This document shows positions 30,056-40,600 of a DNA stretch of 56,230 bases, piece after piece. Location of the stretch: the NCBI GenBank assembly GCA_014802435.1, contig JAAVCG010000001.1, positions 1 to 56,230 of the forward strand, read 5' to 3'. Every line of letters begins with the position of its first letter. The first letter of the stretch is position 1. This stretch comes from Bacteroides sp. (GTDB lineage Bacteria; Bacteroidota; Bacteroidia; Bacteroidales; Muribaculaceae). The notes under the pieces are model-generated. The model did not search any database and was not told the origin of the DNA. It saw nothing but the letters and a program-made list of their open reading frames with translations. The position numbers and the translations under genes are program-made.

Positions 30056-32920
30056 GTGAACAATCTGAAATATATCCTCCGAATCCTGATTGCCCTGATT
30101 TGCGGCATCTCTTTCTCAATTAAAGCTGAAATATCTGACACCATCGCCCTCCCGGAGGGCACCCGTGAAGGCCAACTGCCCAATGGGTTGAGATACCTGA
30201 TTCTCCCCTCTGACTTCCCCGCCGACAGGACGGAATTCCGCCTGATTTGGCAGGTGGGAGCCGTTCAGCAAGATGACTCTCAAGGCGGATGCGCCCACTT
30301 CCTGGAGCACATGGCCTTTGGCGGAAGCAAACATTTCCCTAATCGCGGAGCCGTCGCTTATCTGGAATCCCTCGGCATGAAGTATGGAATCGACGTCAAT
30401 GCTTTCACCGGCCATGACCGCACGATTTATATGTTTGCCGTCCCCTCTGATTCGCTGAAACATACCGGATTTGCAAAACCCCTCTCGATTATCCGAGACT
30501 GGATGACGGACCTCACTATCAATCCTGACAGAGTCGAAACCGAAAAGGGAATCATCCTTGAAGAACTCCGCTCAACCTTTCAGGAAGACCCCTTCTATGA
30601 CCTCAAAATCGGACAAAACCGATTCTCCTCACGCATGCCCTTAGGCACCCCCGACGAGGTGAAGAGCATGACTGCCAAAACCCTCAAAGACTACTATAAG
30701 AAATGGTATATCCCCTCATTGGCCGCAATTGTCGTCGTCGGCGATGTTGACCCCGATCTCACTGAAAAGGAAATTATTAGCCAATTTTCATCAATCAAGC
30801 CCAAAAAAGACCCCGGATTTTGCCATTATCCCCTGACTTATTCGCCCGCAAAACAGATTCAGTTAGACATTGACTCGCTCAATACTAACGAACAGATTGA
30901 ATACATTATCCCTCACCCCGGATTTGCCATAAAAACAATTGAGGATGCCCGCCGCAAGGAGCTCGGCAACATCATTGTCAACGCCCTGGCGCGCCGATTC
31001 AATGAGTTTGGAATCCGCGCCGACGTCAGCGATGCCTGGTATCTCGGAAACACTAACCATCTGGTGTTCAGCGCTCGCGAATCAAGGGAAATGCCCCTTG
31101 ACTCATGCGTGAAGATGATGGCCAACGAGGTGCAGAGCGCCCTGACCTATGGATTTGACGAAAATGAAATCCTCTATCACGTCAATAACGCCATCCGCCG
31201 AATAGGGCGGATGAACGCCCCCGACGGCAAAAGCTCCGCCCTCTGGTGTGACGACTTCAATGATTATTTCATCTCCGGCGACCGATATCTGACATCGCCC
31301 GAACAGATTAAGGAGCTCCAGGAATCATTGCGCACCATCACTCCCCAGGAAGCCCACACGATGCTCACCCAATGGATGGCTCCGATGGACACTACCCTGC
31401 TCGTGGCCCTGCAAACCTCCCCGCGCCATGCTGATGACCGCTCACTCGAGAGGGTGGAAGGATGGTGGAAGGAAGGCGCCGCAAGGCCCGCCATGCTCTA
31501 TGTTTTCATCGAGCCGGTCAGCGCCTCTATGGACACTATCCCCACTCCGGAAATCCTTTCCATGAGCCATCACTTTGACCCGCAGATGATTGCCTCCACA
31601 GCTGATTATGGCTCGCTCGGAATCCGCCAATATGACCTGACCAACGGAATCAGACTCCTCGTCAAACCGACGGCCGACGATGGTAACGCCCTCTTCGCCT
31701 CGCTCGCGCCCGGCGGATTGGCCCTGCTCTCCCCGGAGGATTTGCCCGTTTACGGCGCCACCGCCTCATATATTGACATGGGCGGAATTGCCAAGGCCGC
31801 CGAGGGTGTCAACGATTATATGTATCAAAACAACATGGCTCTGGCGACGGCCCTTGAAAACGACTGGCATGGATTCCTCGGGCAGTTCGATTCAGAACAA
31901 AGCCGCGAGTTTTTCAACCTGGTTTATGAGAAAATCACTGACCCGGAGCTCTGTTATGAAGACTTTGAAGACATTCGCGAGTCAATGATTGAAGACGTTG
32001 GCCGCGAATCAAATCTCTCCCGGATGCTCAAGCGCGACTCTGACCGCCAGCTGCTGGCCGCAATGAATCGCCTGATGGGAACAACCCTGGAGACTCCGAT
32101 TGCCGTCCCTGACTCGATTGACCCCCTGGAATTTCAGCGCGAAATGTACAGGAACATGAGCCTTGACTCCATCGCCGCTTTCTTTACTAATCTCTATTCG
32201 CGCCCTCAGGGGAGCATCTATCTGGTCTGCGGCAACGTCAATCCGGACTCCATCGCGGCCAATTTTGCCGCCTCGTTCTCCCGCCTTGTCCCCCACTCCG
32301 CTCCGCTGCCTCAGAGGGTTACTCCCCTCAGCCTGCCCTCTGACACCCTCTCCCTGCGCTTCAATAATGAGAATCCCTCGCAAACCGCCTTTGATTATCT
32401 CTTCTTCGGCCATTATGAGCCCGGGCTCAGAAACTCCCTGATTTTGAAGCTGATGAGCAATCTGCTGCGCAATCATATCATCGGCGACCTCCGCGAAAAG
32501 CGTGCGCTCGTCTATTCCCCCTTCGTTGACCTTTTCTATGAAGGAAATCCGCGCGGCTACTTCTACTATGACATCAACTCCTCTGCTGAAAATGACAATA
32601 TGCCGCAGGTGCATCAAGCAATCATGGAGGTTCTCAATCATCTCCGCAATGACCTCCCTGAAAATGACGAGCTGGAAGCTATCAAGCGCAGCTGCATAAT
32701 TGCCAAACGTGAAGCCCTCAATCCTTATTCGCCCGCAATGTGGCGAACCACTCTGCTCTCGCTCCTCAAAAACGGCGAGGAGATTGCTGACTTCAATGAG
32801 TATGAAACCATCATCAACTCAATCACTCCGGATGAGATTCGCCAGGCGTTCAGCTCCCTGATAAATCCTGACCTCTACGTTATCCTCTACATGAGTGACT
32901 CCCCCCTGCGAACTTTTTAA
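30056..32920 (+). CDS. M16 (insulinase/pitrilysin) family zinc peptidase
   Basis: A 954-residue exported metalloprotease with two M16 halves. The signal peptide is MNNLKYILRILIALICGISF. The zinc motif HFLEH (H81, E84, H85) sits in GGCAHFLEHMAFGG, and the downstream Glu ligand lies in the block from E161 (VETEKGIILEELRSTF). The second half (about 540-954) is the inactive M16 repeat that completes the clamshell, with the typical RxxxxLVYSPFVDLFYEGNPRGYFYYDI. It probably degrades peptides in the periplasm. The start is GTG at 30056, supported by the signal peptide and by the lack of an ATG after the promoter. Confidence 0.93.
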   Translation: MNNLKYILRILIALICGISFSIKAEISDTIALPEGTREGQLPNGLRYLILPSDFPADRTEFRLIWQVGAVQQDDSQGGCAHFLEHMAFGGSKHFPNRGAVAYLESLGMKYGIDVNAFTGHDRTIYMFAVPSDSLKHTGFAKPLSIIRDWMTDLTINPDRVETEKGIILEELRSTFQEDPFYDLKIGQNRFSSRMPLGTPDEVKSMTAKTLKDYYKKWYIPSLAAIVVVGDVDPDLTEKEIISQFSSIKPKKDPGFCHYPLTYSPAKQIQLDIDSLNTNEQIEYIIPHPGFAIKTIEDARRKELGNIIVNALARRFNEFGIRADVSDAWYLGNTNHLVFSARESREMPLDSCVKMMANEVQSALTYGFDENEILYHVNNAIRRIGRMNAPDGKSSALWCDDFNDYFISGDRYLTSPEQIKELQESLRTITPQEAHTMLTQWMAPMDTTLLVALQTSPRHADDRSLERVEGWWKEGAARPAMLYVFIEPVSASMDTIPTPEILSMSHHFDPQMIASTADYGSLGIRQYDLTNGIRLLVKPTADDGNALFASLAPGGLALLSPEDLPVYGATASYIDMGGIAKAAEGVNDYMYQNNMALATALENDWHGFLGQFDSEQSREFFNLVYEKITDPELCYEDFEDIRESMIEDVGRESNLSRMLKRDSDRQLLAAMNRLMGTTLETPIAVPDSIDPLEFQREMYRNMSLDSIAAFFTNLYSRPQGSIYLVCGNVNPDSIAANFAASFSRLVPHSAPLPQRVTPLSLPSDTLSLRFNNENPSQTAFDYLFFGHYEPGLRNSLILKLMSNLLRNHIIGDLREKRALVYSPFVDLFYEGNPRGYFYYDINSSAENDNMPQVHQAIMEVLNHLRNDLPENDELEAIKRSCIIAKREALNPYSPAMWRTTLLSLLKNGEEIADFNEYETIINSITPDEIRQAFSSLINPDLYVILYMSDSPLRTF

Positions 32921-32982
32921 TCTAACGGGGCGTTATAAAGTCAGAAAAACGAAAAAACCTTTAAAAACAACTTTTTTACTCT

Positions 32983-33282
32983 ATGGAAGACTTTGAAAAA
33001 CTCATAAACAGCGATAAGCCGACTCTCGTTGACTTCTTCGCAACATGGTGTGGTCCCTGCAAAATGCAAGCCCCGATTCTTGAAGATCTGAAAGCCAAAG
33101 TTGGCGATTCCGCTAACATCATCAAGGTTGACATTGACCGCAACGAGGCTCTCGCTCAGAAATATAGAATCCAATCCGTGCCTACCCTCATCGTGTTCCG
33201 CAATGGCGAACCTCAATGGCGCGGCTCAGGACTCCATCAGGCCGACGACCTCCTGGTTCACATCCAACACTCTGAAAAATAA
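32983..33282 (+). CDS. trxA: Thioredoxin
   Basis: A 99-residue classic thioredoxin with the WCGPC active site (C23, C26) in [14 protein letters not shown], the cis-Pro loop [12 protein letters not shown] and no signal peptide. It is a cytoplasmic general disulfide reductase. It lies 62 nt after the M16 gene with no -7 box in the gap, so it may be cotranscribed with it. A terminator-like hairpin follows at 33312. Confidence 0.95.
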   Translation: MEDFEKLINSDKPTLVDFFATWCGPCKMQAPILEDLKAKVGDSANIIKVDIDRNEALAQKYRIQSVPTLIVFRNGEPQWRGSGLHQADDLLVHIQHSEK

Positions 33283-33311
33283 ACTTCTAAACGTCAAATA
33301 ATAACCATTAT

Positions 33312-33339
33312 CCGGGGCTCTCCGCGAGCCTCGGATTTT
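33312..33339 (+). terminator. Terminator after thioredoxin
   Basis: The 9-bp stem CCGGGGCTC/GAGCCTCGG (one G-U wobble), loop TCCGC, is followed by ATTTTG. The T-tract overlaps the -33 element of the next promoter. Confidence 0.65.
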
Positions 33340-33367
33340 GTTATGTCAAAATTTCTTCGTATTTTTG
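33337..33367 (+). promoter_or_regulatory. Promoter abutting the NlpC/P60 gene start
   Basis: TTTG (33337-33340), 19 nt, TATTTTTG (33360-33367), then only 4 nt to the ATG at 33372. A complete promoter at this spacing predicts a leaderless mRNA. Confidence 0.7.
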
Positions 33368-33371
33368 CATT

Positions 33372-34088
33372 ATGAAGAAATCTCTTTTCGTGTTAATGTT
33401 GGCCTCGCTCTTATTGGCCTCATGCGGCTCAAAGAAAGTTGCCACTCCCGCTAAAAAAATAGAGCGCATCAGCCATGCCGTCCCCGTCAGCTCTGACCAG
33501 ACGCGCCGCCTCATCAGCGAAGCGCGCCGCTGGATTGGCACTCCTTATCGTTATGGCGGTCAAACCCTTGCGGGGACTGACTGCTCCGGATTCGTCATGA
33601 TGGTCTTTGATAGTGTCTACGGGCTTAAACTCCCCCGCTCTTCGGCCCAACAGCGCCAATACTCCTTGCCCATCGCCGAAAAGGAACTCGCCCCCGGCGA
33701 TTTGGTCTTCTTCTGCACCTCCGGCGGTTCGGCCGTCAATCATGTAGGAATCTACATCGGCTCCGGGAAAATGATTCATGCCTCGCTCTCTAAAGGAGTC
33801 ATGGAGAGCGCTCTCGACGAAAAATATTACAGCCAACGCTTCCATAGCGCCGGGCGAGTAGTCAGCCCGACATCTGACAGCCCATCGGAAATCGCCGCTG
33901 ACCGCCGCGAACTGAAGAATAAAATCAAACAGCTGGAAAAGGAAAAGAAAAAACTCTCCAAGGCTGCCCCCGAAGCCAAACCCGAACAAAGCCGGCAAAT
34001 CAAAACTAACCAACAGCTGATTATTCAGCAACAAACCACTCAGCCTGATACCACTTATGTCGTCACAGACCCCTCGATATTCGATTGA
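33372..34088 (+). CDS. NlpC/P60 family peptidoglycan endopeptidase lipoprotein
   Basis: A 238-residue lipoprotein (MKKSLFVLMLASLLLASC, Cys18) that should cleave peptidoglycan stem peptides. The catalytic triad is C71 in GTDCSGFVMMVFD, H124 in NHVGIYIG and H136 in MIHAS. A lysine-rich coiled-coil tail follows (about 175-230: ADRRELKNKIKQLEKEKKKL, then QQ-rich), unusual for the simplest family members. Its end overlaps the start of the U32 gene by 32 nt, so the two are likely coupled. Confidence 0.93.
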   Translation: MKKSLFVLMLASLLLASCGSKKVATPAKKIERISHAVPVSSDQTRRLISEARRWIGTPYRYGGQTLAGTDCSGFVMMVFDSVYGLKLPRSSAQQRQYSLPIAEKELAPGDLVFFCTSGGSAVNHVGIYIGSGKMIHASLSKGVMESALDEKYYSQRFHSAGRVVSPTSDSPSEIAADRRELKNKIKQLEKEKKKLSKAAPEAKPEQSRQIKTNQQLIIQQQTTQPDTTYVVTDPSIFD

Positions 34089-35868
34089 ACTCTTAGCGCC
34101 GGCCCGCAATGCCGAAATAGGAATCTGCGCTATTAACCATGGCGCCGACGCAGTCTATATCGGCGCGTCAAGCCATGGAGCTCGCGCCGCCGCCGGCAAT
34201 TCCGTTGAGGATATTGCCCGCCTCTGTAACTATGCTCATCAGTTCGGCGCGAGAGTCTACGTAACGGTCAACACTCTCATCTATTCCTCTGAACTTAAGG
34301 AGGTTGAAAAGCTCATCGGCCGGCTCTACCGCGTAGGGGTTGACGCCCTGATTGTCCAGGACCCCGGGATTTTGCGCCTTGACATTCCCCCGATTGCCCT
34401 CCATGCATCAACTCAATGTGATATCCGCACTCCTGAGAAGGCCCGCTTTTTCCAAGACCTCGGATTCTCTCAGATTGTCCTCCCGCGAGAAATGACCCTG
34501 GAAGAAATCCGCGCCGTCCGTGCAGCCACGTCCGTGCCTCTCGAAGGATTCGTCCATGGCGCTCTCTGCGTCAGCTATAGCGGGCAGTGTTATGCCTCGC
34601 TCCATTGCGGCGGACGCTCCGCCAATCGCGGCGAGTGCGCCCAGATTTGCCGATTGCCTTACGACCTCATTGACGGCCGCGGACGAGTCCTCGCAAAGGG
34701 AAAACACCTCCTCTCGCTCCATGATTTAAACCGCCTGGATGACCTCCCCGCAATGATCGACGCCGGAATCTCATCGCTCAAAATCGAGGGCCGATTAAAG
34801 GACGAAGCCTACGTGAAAAACACCGTGAGCGCCTATGATCGCATGCTCCGAAAGATGGGAGTGGAGCGCACCTCGGCCGGAACGGTGGAGAGGGAATTCA
34901 CCCCCGACGTCAGCCGCTCTTTCAATCGCGGATTCACGACCCACTTCCTCTATGACCCGCGCGCCACGGGAGTCGCCGCCCATGAGTCGCCCAAAAGCCT
35001 CGGAGCCGAAATCGGAAAGGTGCAGTCAATTCGCGGCAACCGCATAGAGCTTCAACGCCCCGCTCTGCTGGCCAACGGCGACGGCCTCAACTTCCTGTTC
35101 CGCGACAAGACCGTAGGCTTCCGTGTGAACCGATTCGAACCGCCCAAAACCATTATCTGCACCGGACATAACGCCCCGGAAGGACTGAAACCCGGAACCA
35201 TCCTGCGCCGAAATGCCGACAAGCGCTTTGCCGACATCCTCGCCGCGCCGTCAACTGCCCGACGCACTATTCCTTTGACCCTTACCCTCCGGCGCAACGG
35301 CGATTCACTGATTATTGACGACGCCTCAGGCGCCGCCGCAGCCATTGATTTCCCAAAGGCCGATGAGGCCCGCACCCCGCAGGCTGACGCGCGCCGCCGA
35401 GTCATCGCCAAGTTAGGCGACACCCCCTATTCCCTCCTGCAACTGACTGATATGCTTGGTCATGAATTCGTCCCCGCATCGGTTCTGACGCGCCTGCGCC
35501 GAGAGCTGACCGAGGCCCTCTCTGACGCCATGGCCTGCAGCATGAAGCGGGAGCTCCGTGCCCCCGAAAAAGCCGAGGCCATTTGGCCTGAAGGAACCTC
35601 GCTTCCGCCGGAGGCTAACATTGCTAATCCCCTGGCCGAACAGGTGATGCGCAGCCATGGAGTAACCGGAACGATTGAGCGCGCACCCGAGGCCGGAGGC
35701 TCTCCCGCCGCCGTAATGACCATGCGTTACTGCTTGCGGCGCGAATTAGGCCGATGCCTGCTGACTGAGGCCGGACGCGAATGGCCCGAACCGCTGACAC
35801 TCATCGGCGCCCCGCGCCCGCTGACTCTCCGCTTTGACTGCGCACGCTGCCTGATGCAGGTGCTCTGA
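34057..35868 (+). CDS. U32 family peptidase / RlhA-like protein
   Basis: A 603-residue protein of the collagenase-like U32 family. The N-terminal TIM-barrel part starts SIELLAPARNAEIGICAINHGADAVYIGA. The Cys-rich block LCVSYSGQCYASLHCGGRSANRGECAQICRLPYDL is the family signature and a likely metal-cluster or substrate site. Relatives (RlhA, TrhP/YegQ) hydroxylate 23S rRNA or tRNA using prephenate, so an RNA-modifying role is as likely as proteolysis. The C-terminal 250 residues form the extra domain found in longer members and end FDCARCLMQVL. It starts inside the NlpC/P60 gene. Confidence 0.9.
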   Translation: MSSQTPRYSIELLAPARNAEIGICAINHGADAVYIGASSHGARAAAGNSVEDIARLCNYAHQFGARVYVTVNTLIYSSELKEVEKLIGRLYRVGVDALIVQDPGILRLDIPPIALHASTQCDIRTPEKARFFQDLGFSQIVLPREMTLEEIRAVRAATSVPLEGFVHGALCVSYSGQCYASLHCGGRSANRGECAQICRLPYDLIDGRGRVLAKGKHLLSLHDLNRLDDLPAMIDAGISSLKIEGRLKDEAYVKNTVSAYDRMLRKMGVERTSAGTVEREFTPDVSRSFNRGFTTHFLYDPRATGVAAHESPKSLGAEIGKVQSIRGNRIELQRPALLANGDGLNFLFRDKTVGFRVNRFEPPKTIICTGHNAPEGLKPGTILRRNADKRFADILAAPSTARRTIPLTLTLRRNGDSLIIDDASGAAAAIDFPKADEARTPQADARRRVIAKLGDTPYSLLQLTDMLGHEFVPASVLTRLRRELTEALSDAMACSMKRELRAPEKAEAIWPEGTSLPPEANIANPLAEQVMRSHGVTGTIERAPEAGGSPAAVMTMRYCLRRELGRCLLTEAGREWPEPLTLIGAPRPLTLRFDCARCLMQVL

Positions 35869-35995
35869 GCCGGCGGGGTGTGATAACGGTCTTCCGCCCG
35901 GAAAAGCGAACCTCATTAAACTCCAATGGGGTCAACCGGCGCAGGCCCGGAATCGCCTCGCTGAGCTTTTCTATTACTTCCTCTTTCGTTGTCAT
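35801..35995 (-). CDS. Small ORF downstream of VKOR gene
   Basis: 64 codons, MTTKEEVIEKLSEAIPGLRRLTPLEFNEVRF, then a basic low-complexity tail. It starts 12 nt after the VKOR stop on the same strand, so it could be cotranscribed. The first 42 residues are unique sequence; the last 22 lie antisense to the end of the U32 gene and may be tolerated rather than selected. It has no Cys, signal peptide or membrane segment. The N-terminal helix resembles a leader-like or small regulatory peptide, but I cannot assign a family. Confidence 0.4.
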   Translation of the reverse strand: MTTKEEVIEKLSEAIPGLRRLTPLEFNEVRFSGRKTVITPRRLRAPASGSVRSQSGESAGAGRR

Positions 35996-36007
35996 AGTGT
36001 CTCGTTT

Positions 36008-37015
36008 TTATTTGTTGTTTCGGTCAAGAAGCGGCATCAGGGAGTTCAATCCGAGCATGACGGCCACATAAGTCACTCCAAGGACAAAGAATTCAACCCT
36101 CAGCGGCAGCGCTTCTCTCAGCCATCCGCCCCCGAGATAACAGAAAAAGAGCATCCAAAGCATGCACTGCACACACAAACAGAGTGTACACCAGGCCTTG
36201 GCCTTAAACTTCTGATACCATACGCTCCAAAATGAGAACGGCAGGCAGATGACATTACACAGAGCCAGATAGCCGATATATTGCGGGAATATCAGCAGGC
36301 AGAGCAGCGAAACGCTGAAATAGGCAAACCCTACTTCGCTCCACCCGAAAATCCCGAAGAATTTTGACGCATCGGTACTCAAAATGTCGTCACACCCTCC
36401 CGCCTCCACTACGGAGCAAACCGCGTCAGCATGCCGGTTCTTGATGTGAGCCGACTTCTGGACGAGCAGCATCGAGATATAGACCCCGGCAAGGTTGATA
36501 ATCGTCAAAAGAATGGTGGAAACATGACGGTAAAGCCCGTTAGCCACAAACAGATAGCCGAACAGCAACAGCGCGGCAACGGCCAAAACCCATTTCTTGG
36601 CCCCGTTGGCCATGTCCGTAAACCGGTGTGTAACATATTCGGGCTCTGACGCCTCCTCCCGGATGACCGGAACGAAAATCCGCCCCGTCATTGCCGAAAC
36701 AAAGCGCTCTTCCGGCGCCCTCTCGTCAACCGACTGCGACAGATAGCTGACCTCACCGCCGGCAACCTCCTTCACTATCACCAAACCCTTGACGGTCTGA
36801 GCTATGAAAGGAGTCGGAATGACGTCAATCTTCGAGCAATCATCCATCTGCAGCCCTACCAAGTCCACTCCATATTCTTCCAGGAGCTTCTTGAGCCCGA
36901 ACATCGTCGGAAAAGGCATGGTGCGAAAGCGCCGGTTGGAATACTCCGCCGTATGCCTCACACCAAGCAATCCCAGGAGGTCAGTAAACAGTGTATAATC
37001 GTCGGTGGTGACCAT
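36008..37015 (-). CDS. VKOR-family disulfide-generating membrane protein with N-terminal C39-like domain
   Basis: A 335-residue membrane protein. Residues 1-115 resemble a C39 peptidase domain but lack the catalytic Cys. From about 140 there are five membrane segments with the VKOR cysteine set: loop pair C200 and C208, and active-site C276-x2-C279 in WCTLCLCVQC. VKOR enzymes pass electrons from a DsbA-like thiol oxidase to quinone, so this protein should keep a periplasmic partner oxidised. The thioredoxin-like gene 12 nt upstream carries a CPHC motif and is the natural partner. The inactive C39-like part may bind a peptide. Confidence 0.88.
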   Translation of the reverse strand: MVTTDDYTLFTDLLGLLGVRHTAEYSNRRFRTMPFPTMFGLKKLLEEYGVDLVGLQMDDCSKIDVIPTPFIAQTVKGLVIVKEVAGGEVSYLSQSVDERAPEERFVSAMTGRIFVPVIREEASEPEYVTHRFTDMANGAKKWVLAVAALLLFGYLFVANGLYRHVSTILLTIINLAGVYISMLLVQKSAHIKNRHADAVCSVVEAGGCDDILSTDASKFFGIFGWSEVGFAYFSVSLLCLLIFPQYIGYLALCNVICLPFSFWSVWYQKFKAKAWCTLCLCVQCMLWMLFFCYLGGGWLREALPLRVEFFVLGVTYVAVMLGLNSLMPLLDRNNK

Positions 37016-37027
37016 AGGCGATGACCC

Positions 37028-37321
37028 TTACAGATGTGACGAGATTTTATGAAGCAACACCTCGCCCGACATTTCGCCCGACTGGCGCCATACCTCGCGC
37101 CCGCCCTTATACAGGATGAAGGTCGGAGTGCCGGTAATATGCTCCGCATCTGAGGCATCCTCATTGAGGTCCACGTCAAGCTGAATGATTTTTACCGTTC
37201 CCTCAAGCATCTCGCCTAACTGCTCCACCACCGGCTGCATAGCCTTGCAGTGAGGACACCATGTGGCATAAAACTCCACTAATACATTCTCGGCGCTGCG
37301 TGTCATTTGGTCGTAAGTCAT
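37028..37321 (-). CDS. Thioredoxin-like protein with DsbA-type CPHC motif
   Basis: A 97-residue thioredoxin fold with active site WCPHC (C22, C25) in FYATWCPHCKAMQP and cis-Pro in TGTPTFILYKGG. CPHC is the DsbA dipeptide, giving a strongly oxidising disulfide, unlike the CGPC of the thioredoxin at 32983. There is no signal peptide, which is odd for an oxidase partner of VKOR, so it may instead be a cytoplasmic reductant. It is followed 12 nt later by the VKOR gene. The 72 nt upstream has no recognisable -7 box. Confidence 0.9.
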   Translation of the reverse strand: MTYDQMTRSAENVLVEFYATWCPHCKAMQPVVEQLGEMLEGTVKIIQLDVDLNEDASDAEHITGTPTFILYKGGREVWRQSGEMSGEVLLHKISSHL

Positions 37322-37393
37322 AATCTTGTGCTTTTGTTTTCTTAAGTATTAGAATTTGTTTTACTAACCAAACAATCGCCCCGCCAAAAAGGT

Positions 37394-37654
37394 TTACGTC
37401 CCCTTGCGCCACATCCGCTTGAGCCGTCTCAGCCCCTCGGCCCCGAGGATGGTCAGACCCCCATACTGAGCCGTCTTGGCCAACCCGAAGAAAATCACCC
37501 ATAAGGCGCTCTTAGCCCCCGCCGATATCGGCAACGCCATCTGCGCAAACGATATCACATAAAAAGGCACACACATCGCCAGCACTATCACCCCCGTCCG
37601 AAACGAAAGCCCTGCCAACCACCCCCTAACCCTCTCAAACCACTTTCTAATCAT
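37394..37654 (-). CDS. Small two-TM membrane protein
   Basis: An 86-residue protein with two membrane segments (FRTGVIVLAMCVPFYVISFAQ and a second around SALWVIFFGLAKTAQYGGLTIL), basic ends, and the motif AKTAQYGGL, which I recall as typical of a conserved small Bacteroidetes membrane protein without assigned function. Its start overlaps the hsdR stop by 4 nt, so it is translationally coupled to the restriction locus, though it is likely a separate household gene. Confidence 0.75.
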   Translation of the reverse strand: MIRKWFERVRGWLAGLSFRTGVIVLAMCVPFYVISFAQMALPISAGAKSALWVIFFGLAKTAQYGGLTILGAEGLRRLKRMWRKGT

Positions 37655-40600
37655 GCCGCAACAATAGATTTATGTAACAATGAAACAAACTCGCCCACTT
37701 TATGGAACTTACCAGGGAAAATATCCTCCTCGTCAGCATCATCAAACGGCGACTCCGTCAGCAGGACCTCTACCTCTATGTCGCCGTTCTGACAGACATA
37801 GTTCAGAATCCCTTCAAGATATTCCTCCTGTTCCGCCGTCAGCTGATTGACGGAAATGAACTTCGCGAAGATATCAATCGCCTTCGTCCGGTCAACCCCC
37901 TGCAGTTTACGGATAAATCCGCCAATGGGGATATTTTCATCAAGTTGCTCCCGCTTCAAAAAGCGCTCATAGTCCGCCTTAGTGCCTAATTCTTCCCAGA
38001 AGATACGTTCAAGGGCGTCAACATCATCTGATGTCAGCTGCTCTATGTTTTGAATCTTCCTCAGAACCGGCATTTCGCGATGTTCCGCCAGAAAATCAAG
38101 CACCTTCTGCCGGTAGGTCATCGTAGAGTTTATCTCCCCGGCTTCGCCCTTAAATGTTGATTCATCGTCAATATTGACGTCAAACGTCCGGCTCGAATTG
38201 CCGCTGAGGAACTGAAGCAGGTCGCGAAGTTCAAGGCGCATTCTCTCAATGGCCGGCAATGACTTGTTTTCCCAGAAATTCGGGGTCAATACCTCATTGA
38301 TTACGTCAATCTTGGCCATAACTTGCGGCACTGTGCCAAGCTGCTTCAATGCCCCGGCTATCAGGGTGATTTTCCCCTCATAGCGCGCGGCGTCAAAGGT
38401 GTCATCAAGCAGGGAGAGTTGAACATAGAGCGCCAGCATATCAAACTTCAATGCCGCCTCATTGCCCCCTTGAGTCGGCAATAGAGGGCCTATCTCCCGC
38501 TTCATGTCGTCAACTCCTACTGCCGTGAGAACCTGCCAGTTGGCTCGATTTCGGTAATAGGCAACGGTCTCCCAATGTTCCCTGACGGATATGTGGCTGT
38601 CATTGAGCCGGAGGAGCTGGCCTTGGAGCAGCTCTTTCAGCTCATCGTGCCATTCCTTTTCCCATCGGCCTTCTTCCTGATATTGCGCGCCCTGAAGCAG
38701 AAGCGCGATGTCGGCCCTAAGCCCGAAGAGACGTTCCGTCAATGACTGAGTGCGCACCGGCTCAATCCCCTGAGGATTCTCCCCGAAGTAATCGAAGTTT
38801 CCACACCAGTCAAAAATATAAAACTCCTCCTTATCCTTGCCCGGACCGAAGATATCGGCCGAGAGGCGCGTGCCCCGCCCTATCATCTGCCAGAACTTGA
38901 TGCGCGAACGTACTCGCTTGAAAAACACTAGGTTAAGCACGTCAGGCACATCTATCCCGGTGTCAAGCATATCAACCGAGACCACCACTTGTGGCAATCC
39001 GCCGCGAACCTCGAATTTCTCAATCAGGTCCTGCGCATACTTTATGGAGTAGTCAATCTGCTTGCAGAAATCAGGCCCTAAATGAGGAAACAGCAGGTTG
39101 AAGCGACTGACTATCTTCTCGGCATGTTCGCGGTTCATCGCAAAGATGATGGTCTTGCCTATCTTTTCGCCGCTTTCAATCCTGAGGCCTTTCGCCATCA
39201 GCTCATTGAGCATATTGTCAATTGTCGACGTGTTATAGACATACTTAAAAATCTCTGAGTTGCTGATGTCACGCGGCTCCGGCTCCTTCTCCGGGTCTAT
39301 GGCGTCTTGCAGCGCTTCCCATTCCCATATCTGCTCCATCTGTTCCCGCTCCTCTGCCGTCAGTTCATCATATCTGATGCCGTTTGTCAGCACTTCTGAT
39401 TCATATCTGAGCCCGCGATATGGGCAGAGAAAGCCGTCGTCAACCGCCGTCTGATATTCATAGGCATAGTTTGGCTCCCCCTGCTCCAGCTCGAAGATGT
39501 CGTAGGTAGAGCGGTTTACCTGGTCGCGCGGAGTCGCTGTCAGCCCGACGAGCATCGCATCGAAATATCGGAAAATTGCCTTAAACTTATCAAAGATGGA
39601 GCGGTGAGCCTCATCAACTATTATCAGGTCAAACCGGCCGACGGAGAACGGCTTCTCTTCCGCATCAACATAGTTAATCATCGTTTGATACGTAGAGAAT
39701 AGTATCCGGGCGTTCTTGTTATGCTCCGTCGCCGTCAGGTCGCTGCATTCCGTGTTGGGCAGATGCTTGGCAAACTCCCTCCTCGCCTGCTTGACGAGCG
39801 AGGTGCGGTCAGCCAAAAACAGCACATTCTTCACCCGCCCGCTTCTCATCAGCAGCTCCACCAGTGATATCGCCGTGCGGGTCTTGCCCGTTCCGGTGGC
39901 CATGACCAGGAGGCCCTTGCGATGTTTCCGGTTGAAATGGTCACATAGGGCATGGATGCCGGCAATCTGATAATAGCGGCCAGAGATTTCCGCCTTGACC
40001 TGCATATCCGTGATGTCCGCCTGTCCCTGGCGATGATGGAGAACTTGAAGGTCTTCAAGGCTATGAAATGCCGCGATTTCCCGCTTGGGAAAGCACAGAC
40101 GGTCTATCACATAGTGCTTAAACCCGTTAGTGAGGTAGATTACCGGGCGCACACCATATTTCTTTTCCAGAGCGGCGGCATAGAGTTCCGCCTGATGCTC
40201 GCCCGCCACGGGATTGACGCTCGTGCGCTTCGCCTCTACGACGGCCAGCGGTTTCCGGTCAGGCCCGAACATGACGTAGTCAGCATAGCCAACTCCCTCA
40301 TTATTAGGCATCCCCTCAACCTTTACCTCGATGGCGGCCTTGCCGGGCTGAATATCGCCCTCAGTTTCAAGCACCTCCCATCCCGCTTCTTTCAGCATCA
40401 GGTCAATAAACCGTCGGCGCGTCTCCGCCTCTGAAATATTATCCCAGGTGATGGCCGGAGTTACTTCTGAGGCCGACGCAACTGCCTCCGGCTCAACCTT
40501 TTCAGTAAAATCCTTCGCCGTTGCCGGGTTAACCTCTGCCGTCGGAATCGACAGGGACGGCGCCTGCGGAAGCAGCTCCTTGTCAAACGGCTCCAAGCTC

